64,000 nt of DNA from Amylostereum areolatum (taxonomy: Eukaryota > Basidiomycota > Agaricomycetes > Russulales > Stereaceae). Position 1 is the stretch's first letter. The number at the start of each line of letters is the position of its first letter. The DNA is taken from positions 248,001-312,000 of the forward strand of contig SAXG01000003.1 in assembly GCA_012932865.1 (NCBI GenBank), read 5' to 3'. Position numbers and translations under genes: made by a program. The notes beneath the pieces are model-generated. The model saw nothing but the letters and a program-made list of their open reading frames with translations. It ran no database searches and was not told the origin of the DNA. Shown here piece by piece: positions 45,001 through 56,234 of the stretch.

Positions 45001-48000
45001 ATGAATATTTCCCAACCCATTCCGACCACCGTTACGAGTATCTCTTTTTCCTTCCTTTCTGCCGAGGATGTACGTCAGATCTCTGTGAAGCAAATCACGA
45101 ACCCTGCTCTCCTGGATGATCTCAATAGGCCGAATATTGGAGGATTGTACGACCCGTCCCTCGGTCCTGCGGACAGAGCCGATATGTGCGTTTGCTTGCT
45201 TTTTTAGTACGATCATGGGAATTGACTAGACGAGCATATAGATGTGCGACATGTCGACAGACCTCATACGCATGTCCCGGACATTATGGCCATATCGAAC
45301 TTCCTGCTCCCGTTTTCCACCCGCTATTCATGAACCAGATGTACAACCTCCTTCGCGCGACGTGCCTTTTCTGTCACCATTTCAAGATGCCGCGCCCGCA
45401 GGTACGTATGCCGCTCGTGGACTCATTACCATACTATATGAACCTTTGACTCTAGATTATCAAATTTGTAGCAAAACTCCGACTGTTAGAGCACGGACTG
45501 CTTGAAGCCTCGGAAGGGTTGAACGATGTGCATATGAAAGCCAGATCAAGGGAGGATGACGAAGATGAGGACGGACGGGCCAGACGAAACAGTTGCTGCC
45601 TTTGAAAACCGCATAGAGATGTTCGTGAAGATTCAGCTCTTCCGCGCGTCAAGCAGCAAGCGGGATGAGTACAAGGACAGCTTAGTCTACCAAGCGCGGA
45701 AGGACCTTATTCTGCAGTTTCAGAAGGCGTCTATGGTCAAACGATGCCAGAATCCGGAGTGCGGCGCGTGAGTACTTTTTGGTCATTCTCCTTTTTGAAC
45801 TAATACGTCCATTGGCAGGCATGGGTACACTTTCCGTAAGGAAGGACATACCAAGATCATTGAGTATGACTTAACTCAGAAGCAGAAAGAGCTTCACGAG
45901 GTCCTTGGTATGAAACGACCTAGTATCTTGCACCACCTTGGCGGTAGGGACGCGGCGCAGAATTCAAAGCGTCAACAAGCTCGTGAGGACTCGGACACAG
46001 AAATGTCAGACGAGGAGGCTCTCGGAGAGTCCACACTTTCGGACGACGAGGACGAAGAAGCGGTAGATGGACACAAATCGATTGAACTCCCCAAAGCCGC
46101 CAACGGGCGGGTCAAAACAGCTCGAGGACGTAACGAGCGTGTGGTGGCTGCTGAGGAGTGTCGGGCACATCTACGGCTCCTGTTCAAACACGAGACGGTC
46201 GTATGCTCTCTCATCTTTGGCCGTCACGGTCCCCTGGCACCTGTCAACTCTCATGGCCTCTCCGTCGCATCGGCCGACATGTTTTTCATGGAGGTCGTTC
46301 CGGTTGCCCCCACACGATTCCGCCCACCGGCCAAGATGGGCGAAATTATCTTCGAGCACCCTCAGAACGAGTTATTGACCAAGGTACTCAATACCTCGTA
46401 CCGCCTCCGCGACCTTAACACGGAGCTTCGGGAAGCGTCGCTCAAGTCAGAGACGTTTGATGAAACGAAACGACGGAGGATCCTCGGAACCCTTATCGAG
46501 ACACTTGTGCAACTGCAGATCGACGTTAATAGTTTCATCGACAGCAGCAAGAACCCTGCTCCCGTGCGTCAAGGGAAGCTTCCCCCTGCAGGTATCAAGC
46601 AGGGCTTGGAGAAGAAGGAAGGTCTGTTCAGGAAACACATGATGGTTTGCTTTCATCTACATCCAGGTGTTTTTATTCTGACCTGGGATGTTCTCGCAGG
46701 GAAAACGCGTCAATTACGCTGCTCGTTCAGTCATATCTCCCGATGTCAACATCGAGCCCAATGAGATCGGCGTTCCACCGGTCTTTGCCCGCAAGCTCAC
46801 CTTCCCGGAACCCGTTACACCAAACAACTTCCACGAGCTGCGCCAGCTGGTAATCAATGGCCCGAAAACGTACCCCGGGGCTTCCATCGTGGAGTATGAA
46901 GACGGCCACCAGATATACCTGGTTTGTTAGCAATCTACTTCTTCGACCTGTGGCCTCAATCTTTCTTTAGGATAAGCTATCAACTGAACAGCGGACAGCC
47001 ATCGCAAACCAACTGATGACGCCTCAGGACGGAGGTCGCGCTGCAAACGGTGTTTCGTTCTCAACACGAACCGCCGCGATCAACAAGAAGGTCTACAGGC
47101 ATCTTCGCGACGGCGACATGCTTATTCTTAACCGTCAACCGACCCTGCACAAGCCGAGTATGATGGCTCACAAAGCACGCGTCTTGCAAGGAGAGAAAAC
47201 CATTCGCATGCACTATGCGAACTGGTACGTTTAGTGTTCCACTCACATTCGTATCCTGACGTTAGACTCGTTTCACAGTAACTCTTACAATGGTACGACT
47301 CCGCCGATGCCAATATTGCATTGAAACTGATCACGAGTTCCTCTCTTCCCAACCAGCCGACTTTGATGGAGATGGTATGACCTTGTCACGTACATGCCAC
47401 TCCGTGTACTAACTATGTGACAGAGATGAACATACATTTCCCTCAAAATGAGGTAGCTCGCGCGGAAGCTATGTTCATTGCCAACACGGACAACCAATAC
47501 CTCGTACCGACATCCGGGAAGCCATTACGCGGTCTCATACAGGACCACGTCGTTGCAGGTGTCTGGATGACGAACCAGGAAACGTTCTTCACCCGCGAAG
47601 AGTACTTCCAGCTGCTCTATGGTGCCCTACGTCCAGAAGAGTACTCGGTTCAGGAAGGCGGACGTCTCGTTACCTTACCACCGGCCATTTGGAAACCTCG
47701 CCCTTTGTGGACTGGCAAGCAAATTGTGAGGCTACTTCGACTATATATTGCGTTTTACTAACCTTGGCGCGCAGATATCCACGATCATGCGTAACATTAC
47801 TCCTCCCAGCATGGATGGCCTGAATCTGACAGCGAAAGCGAAGGTTCCAGCCTCGGCGTGGGGGAAGGGCTCAACCGAGGACCAGGTTATCTTCATGGAT
47901 GGCGAACTACTCTGTGGTACCCTCGACAAGTCCGCTTTCGGTGCTAGCGATTACGGTCTCGTTCACTCCGTGTACGAGCTATACGGTGCTGATGTCGCGG

Positions 48001-50923
48001 GCCGTTTGCTCGGCATCCTGAGCCGTCTCTTCACCAAGTTCCTCCAAACACGTGCATTCACCTGTCGTATGGATGATCTTGCCCTGACGGATGCAGGAAA
48101 TGCCAAGCGGGCAGAGCTCATCCACAAAGGGCAAAACCTGGGAACAGATGGGGCCATGGAGAACTTCCCCTCTCTCAGCGACACTCCAGCAGCGGAACGA
48201 CCGAAAGCTTTGGTTCACCTCCTTCGTGACGTCTTGCGCGATGATAACAAGATGGCAGGCCTTGACATGACTGTCAAGACCAAGCTGGCGGGGATTGACG
48301 AAGTCCATCGCGGATGCAGTTATGCCTCATGGTCTCCTCCGCAAATTCCCTCACAACCACATGCAGGCAATGACCCAGTCCGGTGCAAAGGGTAGTGCTG
48401 TCAATGCCCAACAGATATCATGCGCTCTTGGCCAGCAGGAGTTGGAAGGTCGGCGTGTTCCGGTCATGATCAGCGGAAAGACCCTTCCGTCGTTCAAGCC
48501 GTTCGAGACCAAGGCCATCGCCGGTGGTTACGTCGCCAGTCGTTTCCTGACTGGAGTTAAGCCTCAGGAGTTTTTCTTCCATTGTATGGCCGGGCGCGAA
48601 GGTCTCATCGATACCGCCGTCAAAACATCACGTTCCGGGTATCTCCAACGGTCCCTCATCAAGCACTTGGAAGGCATCCGCGTCCACTATGACAACACCG
48701 GTACGGGGCAGCGACGATTCCGTGTACCAATTCCATTACGGTGGCGACGCTTTGGATGTGACAAAACAGAAGCACCTCAATCAATTCTCGTTTATCGCGC
48801 AGAACGCTCGCTCTTTCGTCGACCGATACCAGCCCCACAGGGCGACCGGCTTGCTTGATGACCAGGAAGCTCCTAAGTACATGAAGAAGGTTCTCAAACG
48901 CTCTGCGACTCGGAAGGACAAGTTGACACCGGCCAAGAGGGAGAGGTTCGATACTCCCATGTCTCGCTTTAATCCAGTTAGATATCTGGGGAGCACCTCA
49001 GAGAAATTCGCGGAGAAAGCGGCCGAGTACATTGAAGGCAATCCGGACAAGTTGCTCAAGTCATCGTCAATGGAGGGCCCCGCCATCAAACGTCGCCGAC
49101 CTTTACTGCCACCCTCGCAGCTCAACGTCCTCCTTCAGATGAAATACTTAAGGAGTATCATTGAACCAGGTGAAGCTGTAGGTCTTTTAGCAGGTCAAAG
49201 GCGAGTTCATTTTGCAGGCATTTATCGACCTGGTTTCTAAAAGTGTTATCTAGCGTTGGAGAGCCTTCTACGCAGATGACCGTTGAACACCTTCCATTTT
49301 GCCGGTAATATCCCTCTATTGCCATCAGTCCTACTTCTAACGAATTCATAGGGCACGGTGCCGCTAACGTCACCCTTGGTATCCCTCGGCTTCGTGAGAT
49401 CATCATGACCGCGTCTACCAAACCGAAGACGCCGTCTATGACCATGACAGTTGTCAAGAATCTTTCTATTCCAGAAGGTGGACACCTTCGCACGCAGAGC
49501 TAGCCGACTCACTTTGTCCCAAGTAGTCGACACGGTGTCCGTCACAGAACGTCTCTCGGTAAAAGATCAACTGCGAACCAAGCTTTTTACCATCGACATC
49601 AAATTTTTCCCAGAGGACGAGTATGTGGCAGAACATGATGTCGACCCAACCGACATCTTAGCCTCGTTCGGTACGCGGTTCTCGCTGCATCTGAAGAAGG
49701 AGATTCAGACAGAGATGAAGAAGCTCGATGCTGACCTCAAAAGCCAAATCGCCGATCTCGGAAAGGGAAAGGCGTCTAGTGAGCGTAGAGGTGAAGCTGC
49801 CGATGATGGCGACGAGAGGGATCCTACAGGGGATAACCGCGACGATGACGAAGCCAGTGAAGTGGGAGATGGAGATGCTACCACTGAGAAGCGGAAGAAG
49901 CAGTCGAAGGAGCAGGCCACTTACGAGTCAGACGAGGAAGATGATACAGGGAGCGTGCTCGGTGAGATGAACGACGACGACGTGGAGGCGGCCTTTGGAC
50001 CCCAGTCTGGAAGCGATGACGATGATGGGAGGCCAAAGACGAAGAAAACGAAAAAGTCGAAGAAAAAAGATCTGGAGAAACTCGCAGGGGATGCAGAAGC
50101 GGAGTTTATCAAAAATTTCCCCCACGCCAATTCTCTGCACTTTACACCTGCAGGGTGTGTCATGGAGCTTGAGGTATGGGCATTCACCCTGAATGTATTA
50201 TGATCTGACTTGGGTCATGCAGTTCTCTGCCGATCTACCCAAGCTACTGCTGATAGGCATTGTCGAGCGCACCTGCGTGAAGACCATCGTTCGCGAAATA
50301 CCTGGCATAGCAGACTGCTTCCGTATCCGAGAGGAGAACAAAGATGGTTCGATCAAAGTAAGCGTTAAACTTGTCATGAGACGGGTGATTTGTTCATGGT
50401 CGCCTCTGCAGATTACCACCAATGGATCCAACTTCCATGGAATGTGGGCATTCGCCTGCAGCCAAGAGCTTGATATGATCGAGGTGGATGGCATCTATTC
50501 TAACGACATATATGCAATCCTACGCACGTACGGCGTAGAGATGGCTCGTGCCGCCATTGTCAGGGAGATGAGCGGCGTTTTCGGCGTCTACAAGATCGAC
50601 GTCGACATCCGACATCTTGAACTCATTGCTGATTATATGGTATACTCTTGCCCACCTTTCGCAGCCGCATTCTAACCGCTCTTTGACTCGTGTAGACGTT
50701 CGAAGGTGGCTACAAGCCCTTCAACAGGAAGGGTATCGGGATGCACCCTTCACCTTTGTTGAAGGCCTCTTTTGAGACGACGGCAGCGTTCATCTCTGAT
50801 GCGACCCTTTACGGTGACTTCGACGATCTTCGGACACCGTCGAGTAACCTGGTCCTTGGTCGGCCAAACCTGAGCGGTACGGGGGTGTTTGACATCGTCA
50901 CACCAATATCGATACCTGCATAG
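45001..50923 (+). CDS. RPA190: RNA polymerase I largest subunit (RPA190/Rpa1)
   Basis: This is the catalytic subunit of Pol I, which transcribes rDNA. ATG 45001 gives [11 protein letters not shown] and [16 protein letters not shown]. The zinc region follows ([39 protein letters not shown]), then [34 protein letters not shown], and the Mg-binding [17 protein letters not shown], which is spread over tiny exons of 14 nt (47279-47292) and 18 nt (47357-47374). Further on are [84 protein letters not shown], a trigger/acidic region, and [52 protein letters not shown]. The intron 49201-49253 is GC-AG. Five +1 insertions (about 45575, 48290, 48702, 49286, 49482) break conserved frames. Because the gene is essential, I read them as sequence errors. 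Confidence 0.95.
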
Positions 50924-51195
50924 ACTTTCTGATTGACAAAAGTATTGTTGTACGGTATACTTATGCTTGATCTAATTCTCGATTCTCTGATTTCGAGCGT
51001 GACAGTGGCGCGCGTGACTATTGTTCTCCTGACAGTCACACGTGTGACTCTACGCGATGTTTGGGCGATGTTTGTCCCCGAGGGGCGAGGGCCGACGCTG
51101 CGTGTCACGGCTTGCCTCTTACTCCCACCACCATTTCCTCTCATTCGTCTCATCTTCCGTCCGGGCCTCAAACTATCACCAGAAACAGACTATCA
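50924..51195. other. Intergenic, 272 bp, between RPA190 and a + gene
   Basis: The stretch 50998-51058 contains repeated GTGAC/GTGACT words (gtgacagtgg, cgtgacta, cgtgtgact) and CACACGTGTG, a palindromic E-box-like core. It probably serves as the promoter of the downstream gene. Confidence 0.4.
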
Positions 51196-52056
51196 ATGTC
51201 TCGAAGACCGCTTGTCGATCTTCCGCTGGATCAGTTCCTCCCATCCGACATCAATGCTACCCAATCTTCTGCCACATTCTCTGGCAGGCGCACATCGCAC
51301 AAGCGACCCCTTTCTCCTGGCCCAACCCACACATTCGTTTCTCCCGTCAAACGCCGCATCCTCGAACAGGATACCTTATTCTCCCCAAAAACTCGAAGCC
51401 CTCTCTCGGGCTTAAGCTCAGACGCACGGAGCTCCACTCGACCGTTTCCGATCCAAGTACACCCCTCAAGGGGCTTGGATGGTTTGGCGAAGAAATTAGA
51501 TTTTGGATCGCCCAAGGAAAACGCCGCAGTGTTTCCCGGCGTCCAAACTAGCGGTGGGGCCACCGTAACCACCCGTCACTCCACCCCTACCCCGACTCGA
51601 AGAACGCGATCGTCTTCTCGCCTACCGTCTCCACCTGCCCATCTATCCACACCTTCCAAACGGGCGCCCAAGTCCTCCACCAAGGCGACTGCTTCCCTTG
51701 CCAGGGAAGCCAGTCTGTCACCTGTCATGATCCAGCGCGAACTACCCCTCACCTTCGACCCCACTTCCGCGCACTATCCGGGATTTGATGTGCACTGGGA
51801 CAGTCATATCGTCATTCCGCGAGCCCACAGCTGCATCCCACCGTCGTCTATGGAAAGGGATTGTGAGGCGGAGAAGGAAAATCTTCGGCCCCGCAGAAGC
51901 TCACGAAAAAGCGAAGGGTCGCTAAAGAAGAAATACCCCGATGAACCTTCGGTCGCTTTGCGCCGGTCTCCCAGACTCAACGTAGGTGATGGGCAGGACG
52001 AGCATGGAAGTTCTAGAAAGGAAAAGACGACGGAGTTTATTGCGATGGAGGAATGA
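51196..52056 (+). CDS. Basic, Ser/Pro-rich protein, probably nuclear (unknown function)
   Basis: The 286-residue protein has a single exon. The ATG at 51196 (MSRRPLVDLPLDQFLPSD) is preferred to the longer open frame from 51061. It is rich in SP/TP sites (SPKTRSP, PTPTRRTRSSSR, RLPSPPAHLSTPSKR) and has several basic clusters (SPVKRRILE, RRSSRKSEG, LKKKYPDE, RRSPRLN) suited to nuclear import and CDK-type phosphorylation. A KENLRP stretch (AEKENLRP) resembles a KEN box, a degradation signal used by the anaphase-promoting complex. LDFGSPKENAAVFPG holds a second KEN. No folded domain was recognised. A cell-cycle-regulated protein is a reasonable but unproven reading. Confidence 0.72.
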   Translation: MSRRPLVDLPLDQFLPSDINATQSSATFSGRRTSHKRPLSPGPTHTFVSPVKRRILEQDTLFSPKTRSPLSGLSSDARSSTRPFPIQVHPSRGLDGLAKKLDFGSPKENAAVFPGVQTSGGATVTTRHSTPTPTRRTRSSSRLPSPPAHLSTPSKRAPKSSTKATASLAREASLSPVMIQRELPLTFDPTSAHYPGFDVHWDSHIVIPRAHSCIPPSSMERDCEAEKENLRPRRSSRKSEGSLKKKYPDEPSVALRRSPRLNVGDGQDEHGSSRKEKTTEFIAMEE

Positions 52057-52513
52057 TGTGTGCGGGGTACGTTCTTGTTTATTTGATCTGGGCGATATAC
52101 CGTTTGTCTACCAGCCTGGAGCTCATAACACCATGCACATATTTGTCCTTTTCTCGGTATGCCTTTTTTCTTGCAAGTACTGTACTCCCGATGTTGTATC
52201 GGATCAAAACCAGGATTCTCTCTCTCTCATGCATCATACTATGGTTACGTACCACAACACACTGCACGCATTGTACTCCTCCATAATAGTAACACCAGCT
52301 TCCAATCTTCAGAGTCCCTCAATGGTTGTTTGTGATAAATTTCAATTAAGAGAGGTGGATAATGATGACACGCCGATGTGCGGTGTTACTTAGACCGTAG
52401 ACGCGGTCACGGTGCCATGCTCGCTCAAACCTCTCGTCTTTGTTCTAACTTGCGTATGCTGTTTCCTGTCAATTGTACGGTGACCGACTGAATAGCCTCA
52501 GTGCTCTCGGCGG
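52057..52513. other. Intergenic, 457 bp
   Basis: This region lies downstream of the basic protein gene and upstream of the Cys/His-rich gene. Short open frames only; no feature was recognised. Confidence 0.45.
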
Positions 52514-54570
52514 ATGCTCGCACACCCATCGGCCAACCCTTCTCAACCTCAGGTACACAATGTCCCTCGCACTCCCTCTTCACTTCAAGATACAAATTTC
52601 CCTCTCCTCGTCCCGCTGACGCCAGAGGACTATGTCTTTAACGGAGATGATTACATGGAGCAGGACACCGACCTGGATGATCTCATGGGACCCAACGAAC
52701 CTGACGGTACGATGTATACGTGTATAGGCTTCTACGACCCAGACGGTGGAATTCCCAACCCCAACCCCACCCGCTTCATCCATGCAAAAGCCATCTACAC
52801 CCTCGCCGTCGGAAACCGTACCGTACGCGGGAATAACAACGCATCCGGGGACGAGGACGTCACAACCCTTTTAACAGAATTCCGTGGTCAATCGAAGGGG
52901 CGCCCACGCTACTTTGGCCTTTGCGACGTGTGCTTCACGGAGGTGCCCATGTCCCAGAACACGCTCTTTCATCTCCGCTTGCATCGGGGCTCGCAGAAAT
53001 GTAGGAAGGCCAGGGCAAAGCGGATTAAGGACGGGGAGAAGGTGCGAATTGAAACGCAACTGAAGGAGATGAGGGAGAAGAACGGGACAAATGGACCTAG
53101 ATGGATGCCCGCGACGATGCCTCGGAGCGATACCCCACACCTCAGCCCACCCATAATTCCAGTGGCTTCTTTATCTTCGTCGTCCGCTTCATATACTCCC
53201 AATTCCTCACCACCTCAGGCTGGATCATCCTCAACGCCTGCCCTCAAGTATGTCCCAGCGGCACAGTGGGCATATTCCTCTGCGTATTATGTTCAATGTG
53301 CTGGCGTCCCACTTCGGTGGGCATCTGGATCAATATATTCCACATTTCCTTGGGCGGTGTTCGAGGATACAGACGGCAAACTTGGGTTTCGCATGGTCGC
53401 CGTACGAGCTGAGGAGCGGGAGATTTGGGTGCAAGCAACACGATGCACAAGCTTCCGTTTACCTGGACAGCAGGAATGCGATCCATGCCGGGCGTTGAAA
53501 AGCTTGCCGTCGTTTTGTGACCTGGAACGTAGGGGCCAGTTACTGGCAAACTCATTGGTAAGTGCCTCACTGCACGCAGGAAAACCAATATCTTATATGG
53601 TCGATTCAGCGTGGCGAAATTAACCTCTCGAAATACATCAAGTGGTGGCTCGTCGACATCCGGTATAGTGCACTGTCTGCCCTTGTTGTTACTCGTAGAA
53701 CTAATTCGTGAATAGACGTGCACACGCCAGCTATACACCGCCCCACTACCTCTTTTCATAACCCAGCTGCATCACCCCAAGATCGTCCCCCACCAGATTG
53801 GTCGTCTGCAACAGGGTCTACCCCACCCGTCGAGATGGATGGGTCAACCGACGTAGAATGTCATCAGTGCGGGGCGTTGATACCTATCGACGCGGCGCGC
53901 AACCACGTGGGATTTCACCTCCTCCGTGCCCTTGTCAAGTATCCAGAAAGGGGTCTGGCGGAATCTGTGCGTCTTTAATCCCCCCCCCCGCCTCGATATC
54001 GTCCTGACGGGATGTCTTTGGGCGTAGGTCGATCCGGCCGAAGCGTGTGGCTTTTGCGGCTTGCCAGGTTGTTCTATAACGCTCGATCGACCTCCCCCCG
54101 CGCGGTCCTATAAAACTCTGTCCGACTGTGAACGTCATCGCCGTTTCAATTACCATTCAGCGGCGAAACCCTCTCTACGGATGCCGTGTACAAACATACC
54201 CATGTACTGCACTCTCTGCCCCACGGATCCCGCGACCGAGAGGCCACCCGTGCTGTGGAAGTACGCGATGTTCGCACACCTGCGAGAAATGCATCCGGAG
54301 CATTGGGACATGGAGAGGCGATGTCCGCGCAGGCTGGATGAGGACATGGACGCATTGCTTGCGGTGTCCAAGGACGAACTCGATGCGATCGTCTCTCCGA
54401 GATACGTGATCCCACCGGATTCGCCTGTCTTACTGCCGTACGTGCCAGGAGAAGGAGTGGATCACGGGCTGGGCACGACCAAGGGCAAAATGTTGAGTGC
54501 AAACGGATACGCTGGCGAAGTGAGGAGCGATGGAGGGTCTACTCGCGTGCACTCCAGATACCTTGGCTGA
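52514..54570 (+). CDS. Cys/His-rich lineage-specific basidiomycete protein (unknown function)
   Basis: Three exons join two long frames: an intron of about 155 nt (53560-53714) links LANSL to DVHTPAI, and one near 53967-54028 links GLAES to VDPAEACGF. Visible parts: LVPLTPEDYVFNGDDYMEQ; a first zinc knuckle FGLCDVCFTEVP ... FHLRLHRGSQKC; the domain YVQCAGVPLRWASGSIYSTFPW and GFRMVAVRAEEREIWVQATRC with CDPCRAL; a finger VECHQCGALI ... NHVGFHLL; CGFCGLPGC; and a C-terminal unit CTNIPMYCTLC ... AMFAHLREMHPEHW. I recall proteins with this order of a GVPLRW domain and C-terminal CxxC/HxxxxH fingers as an expanded family in mushrooms, sometimes near transposons, with no known function. Nucleic-acid binding is plausible. 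Start and exon junctions are my choice. Confidence 0.68.
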
Positions 54571-54886
54571 TACCTATCTTCATTGCTCTTTTTTGTTGTT
54601 CTGAATGCCCAGTCTGAAGATGACTTAATGGATAAGTACATTCGGTGTCCATTCCTAAGGTGTGGGATGTGGTTATAGGGTAAATGGATAGAGCAGGTAT
54701 CGGTGGCAAGTACTCATACAAGGATCATGAATCAGTCGTAAGCGTAGATCGAATGCTACAGCGAAATTAAACACAGAGGGTGTCTTACAGTAACAAAATG
54801 CACAGGAAGACAGTATCACAACAGGCAACACAAACTGGAAAGCGCATGAATACACCATCTACAGGTGCAACGGCACGTACACCCAC
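54571..54886. other. Convergent intergenic region, 316 bp
   Basis: This holds the 3' ends of the Cys/His-rich gene (+) and stomatin (-). No feature was recognised. Confidence 0.45.
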
Positions 54887-56234
54887 CTACAAATCAGACA
54901 TGGAGGTTAACAGGCCCGCCCTGCTAGAGGCACCTATGCCACTCCCGTTTTCTTCCTGGAGGACGTTTGATGACCCTGCGTGTGTGTTGTTATTGCCCCC
55001 GACCTGCCCGATGATATCGCTCTGAAGCTGCATCGGCACAAATACGACTTTGGAGTTTGCTGACTTGGCCATTTGCTGCAGGGCCTCGAGCTGGCGGATC
55101 TGCATGGCGGCGGGCGAGGCCAGGATGTCGGCGGCCTGACGCATGAGACGAGCGGAGTCAACCTCGGCGCGGGCGGCGATGACCTTGGACTCTCCGATAC
55201 GCTTCTGCTGGGCGGCGGAAGAGAGGGACGCAGACACCTCGGCAGAGAAAATAATGTCCTTGATGAGGATACCCTCAATGGCGACGCCCCACTTGTCCGC
55301 TACATCGCCGACGATTTCGGCGATCTCGAACGCGATGGCCTCGCGCTCGGTGACGACGGACTGGACCGCGCGGGCGCCGACGACGTGACGGAGCGTGGTT
55401 TGCGCACGCTCGATGAGGGCTTGACGGAGGTCAGTGATACCAAAGGCAGCACGGTAGGGGCTGACGATCTGGAAGTAGATGACAGAGTCACTGTGTGCGT
55501 TTATGATTAGTAAAGGGACTTGCGAGGGGAAATGAAATGAGACAGACATTTCGACGTTGACGTTGTCGCGCGTGATGACCGTCTGTCTCCCAATAGGGCT
55601 AATCTGAATCTTGACGTCGACGACGCGCAGGGACTCCGTGCAGACGTTGACCTGGACGAGACCTGGGTCGACGGATTTGTAGAACTGTCCAAAGCGGGAG
55701 ACGAGACCGACGGAGCCTATAATAATACGGACAGTAATAGATTGGTGATTGGTGATGAGGGACGTATTTTGGTCGAGGATGGAGAACGCACCTTGTTGAA
55801 CCTCGCGGAAAGGGTTGGGGAACGGACAGCAAGGAATCGCACCGCACAGACCGATGCAAGAGCCAAGGGCCTGCAACAAGGAGCCGTAGACACCGTGGGT
55901 GACGTCCCCTATACCCATATCCTGTGCGTATGAGGGCTGCAGGGCGTGTGAGAGGAACTTCCTCCGACTGTATTTGGGATAGAACAAACCTGCATCTCGC
56001 CCTTCTTGAGAGGCTGCACTTTGATGACATGCTTTGCCTGGGGAGGAAGGGAAGGCCCGCCGTTAACAGGTTCGTCTGTGACTGTGGGCGTTGTGATGAG
56101 CAAGTGACATCATAGCCATCGTCTAGTACTTGGAACGAACGCATACCGTTGGGAGCGCCGTGATCGACGACGTTGCCTCGGGAACCAGAGCTGCCGTTTG
56201 GAGAGGGGACGCGGTCTTTGCGGATGGAGGACAT
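54887..56234 (-). CDS. Stomatin-family (SPFH/prohibitin-homology) protein
   Basis: This is a membrane scaffold of the stomatin type. Exons: MSSIRKDRVPSPNGSSGSRG (start 56234), NGGPSLPPQAKHVIKVQPL, GIGDVTHGVYGSLLQALGSC, LCGAIPCCPFPNPFREVQQG, SVGLVSRFGQFYKSVDPGLVQVN, DVKIQISPIGRQTVITRDNV, then SVIYFQIVSPYRAAFGI, RQALIERAQTTLRHVVGARA, AIAFEIAEIVGDVADKWGVA, GILIKDIIFSAEVSASLSSA, RQAADILASPAAMQIRQLEALQQMA. The hydrophobic-Cys-rich IPCCPFPNP segment is the usual membrane-hairpin and palmitoylation region. Five introns include one at about 55498-55550 that joins NVEI to DSVIYF. The C-terminus is polar with an NNNTHAGSS stretch. The frame is intact. Subcellular site (plasma membrane or mitochondrial) cannot be read from the sequence. 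Confidence 0.93.
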
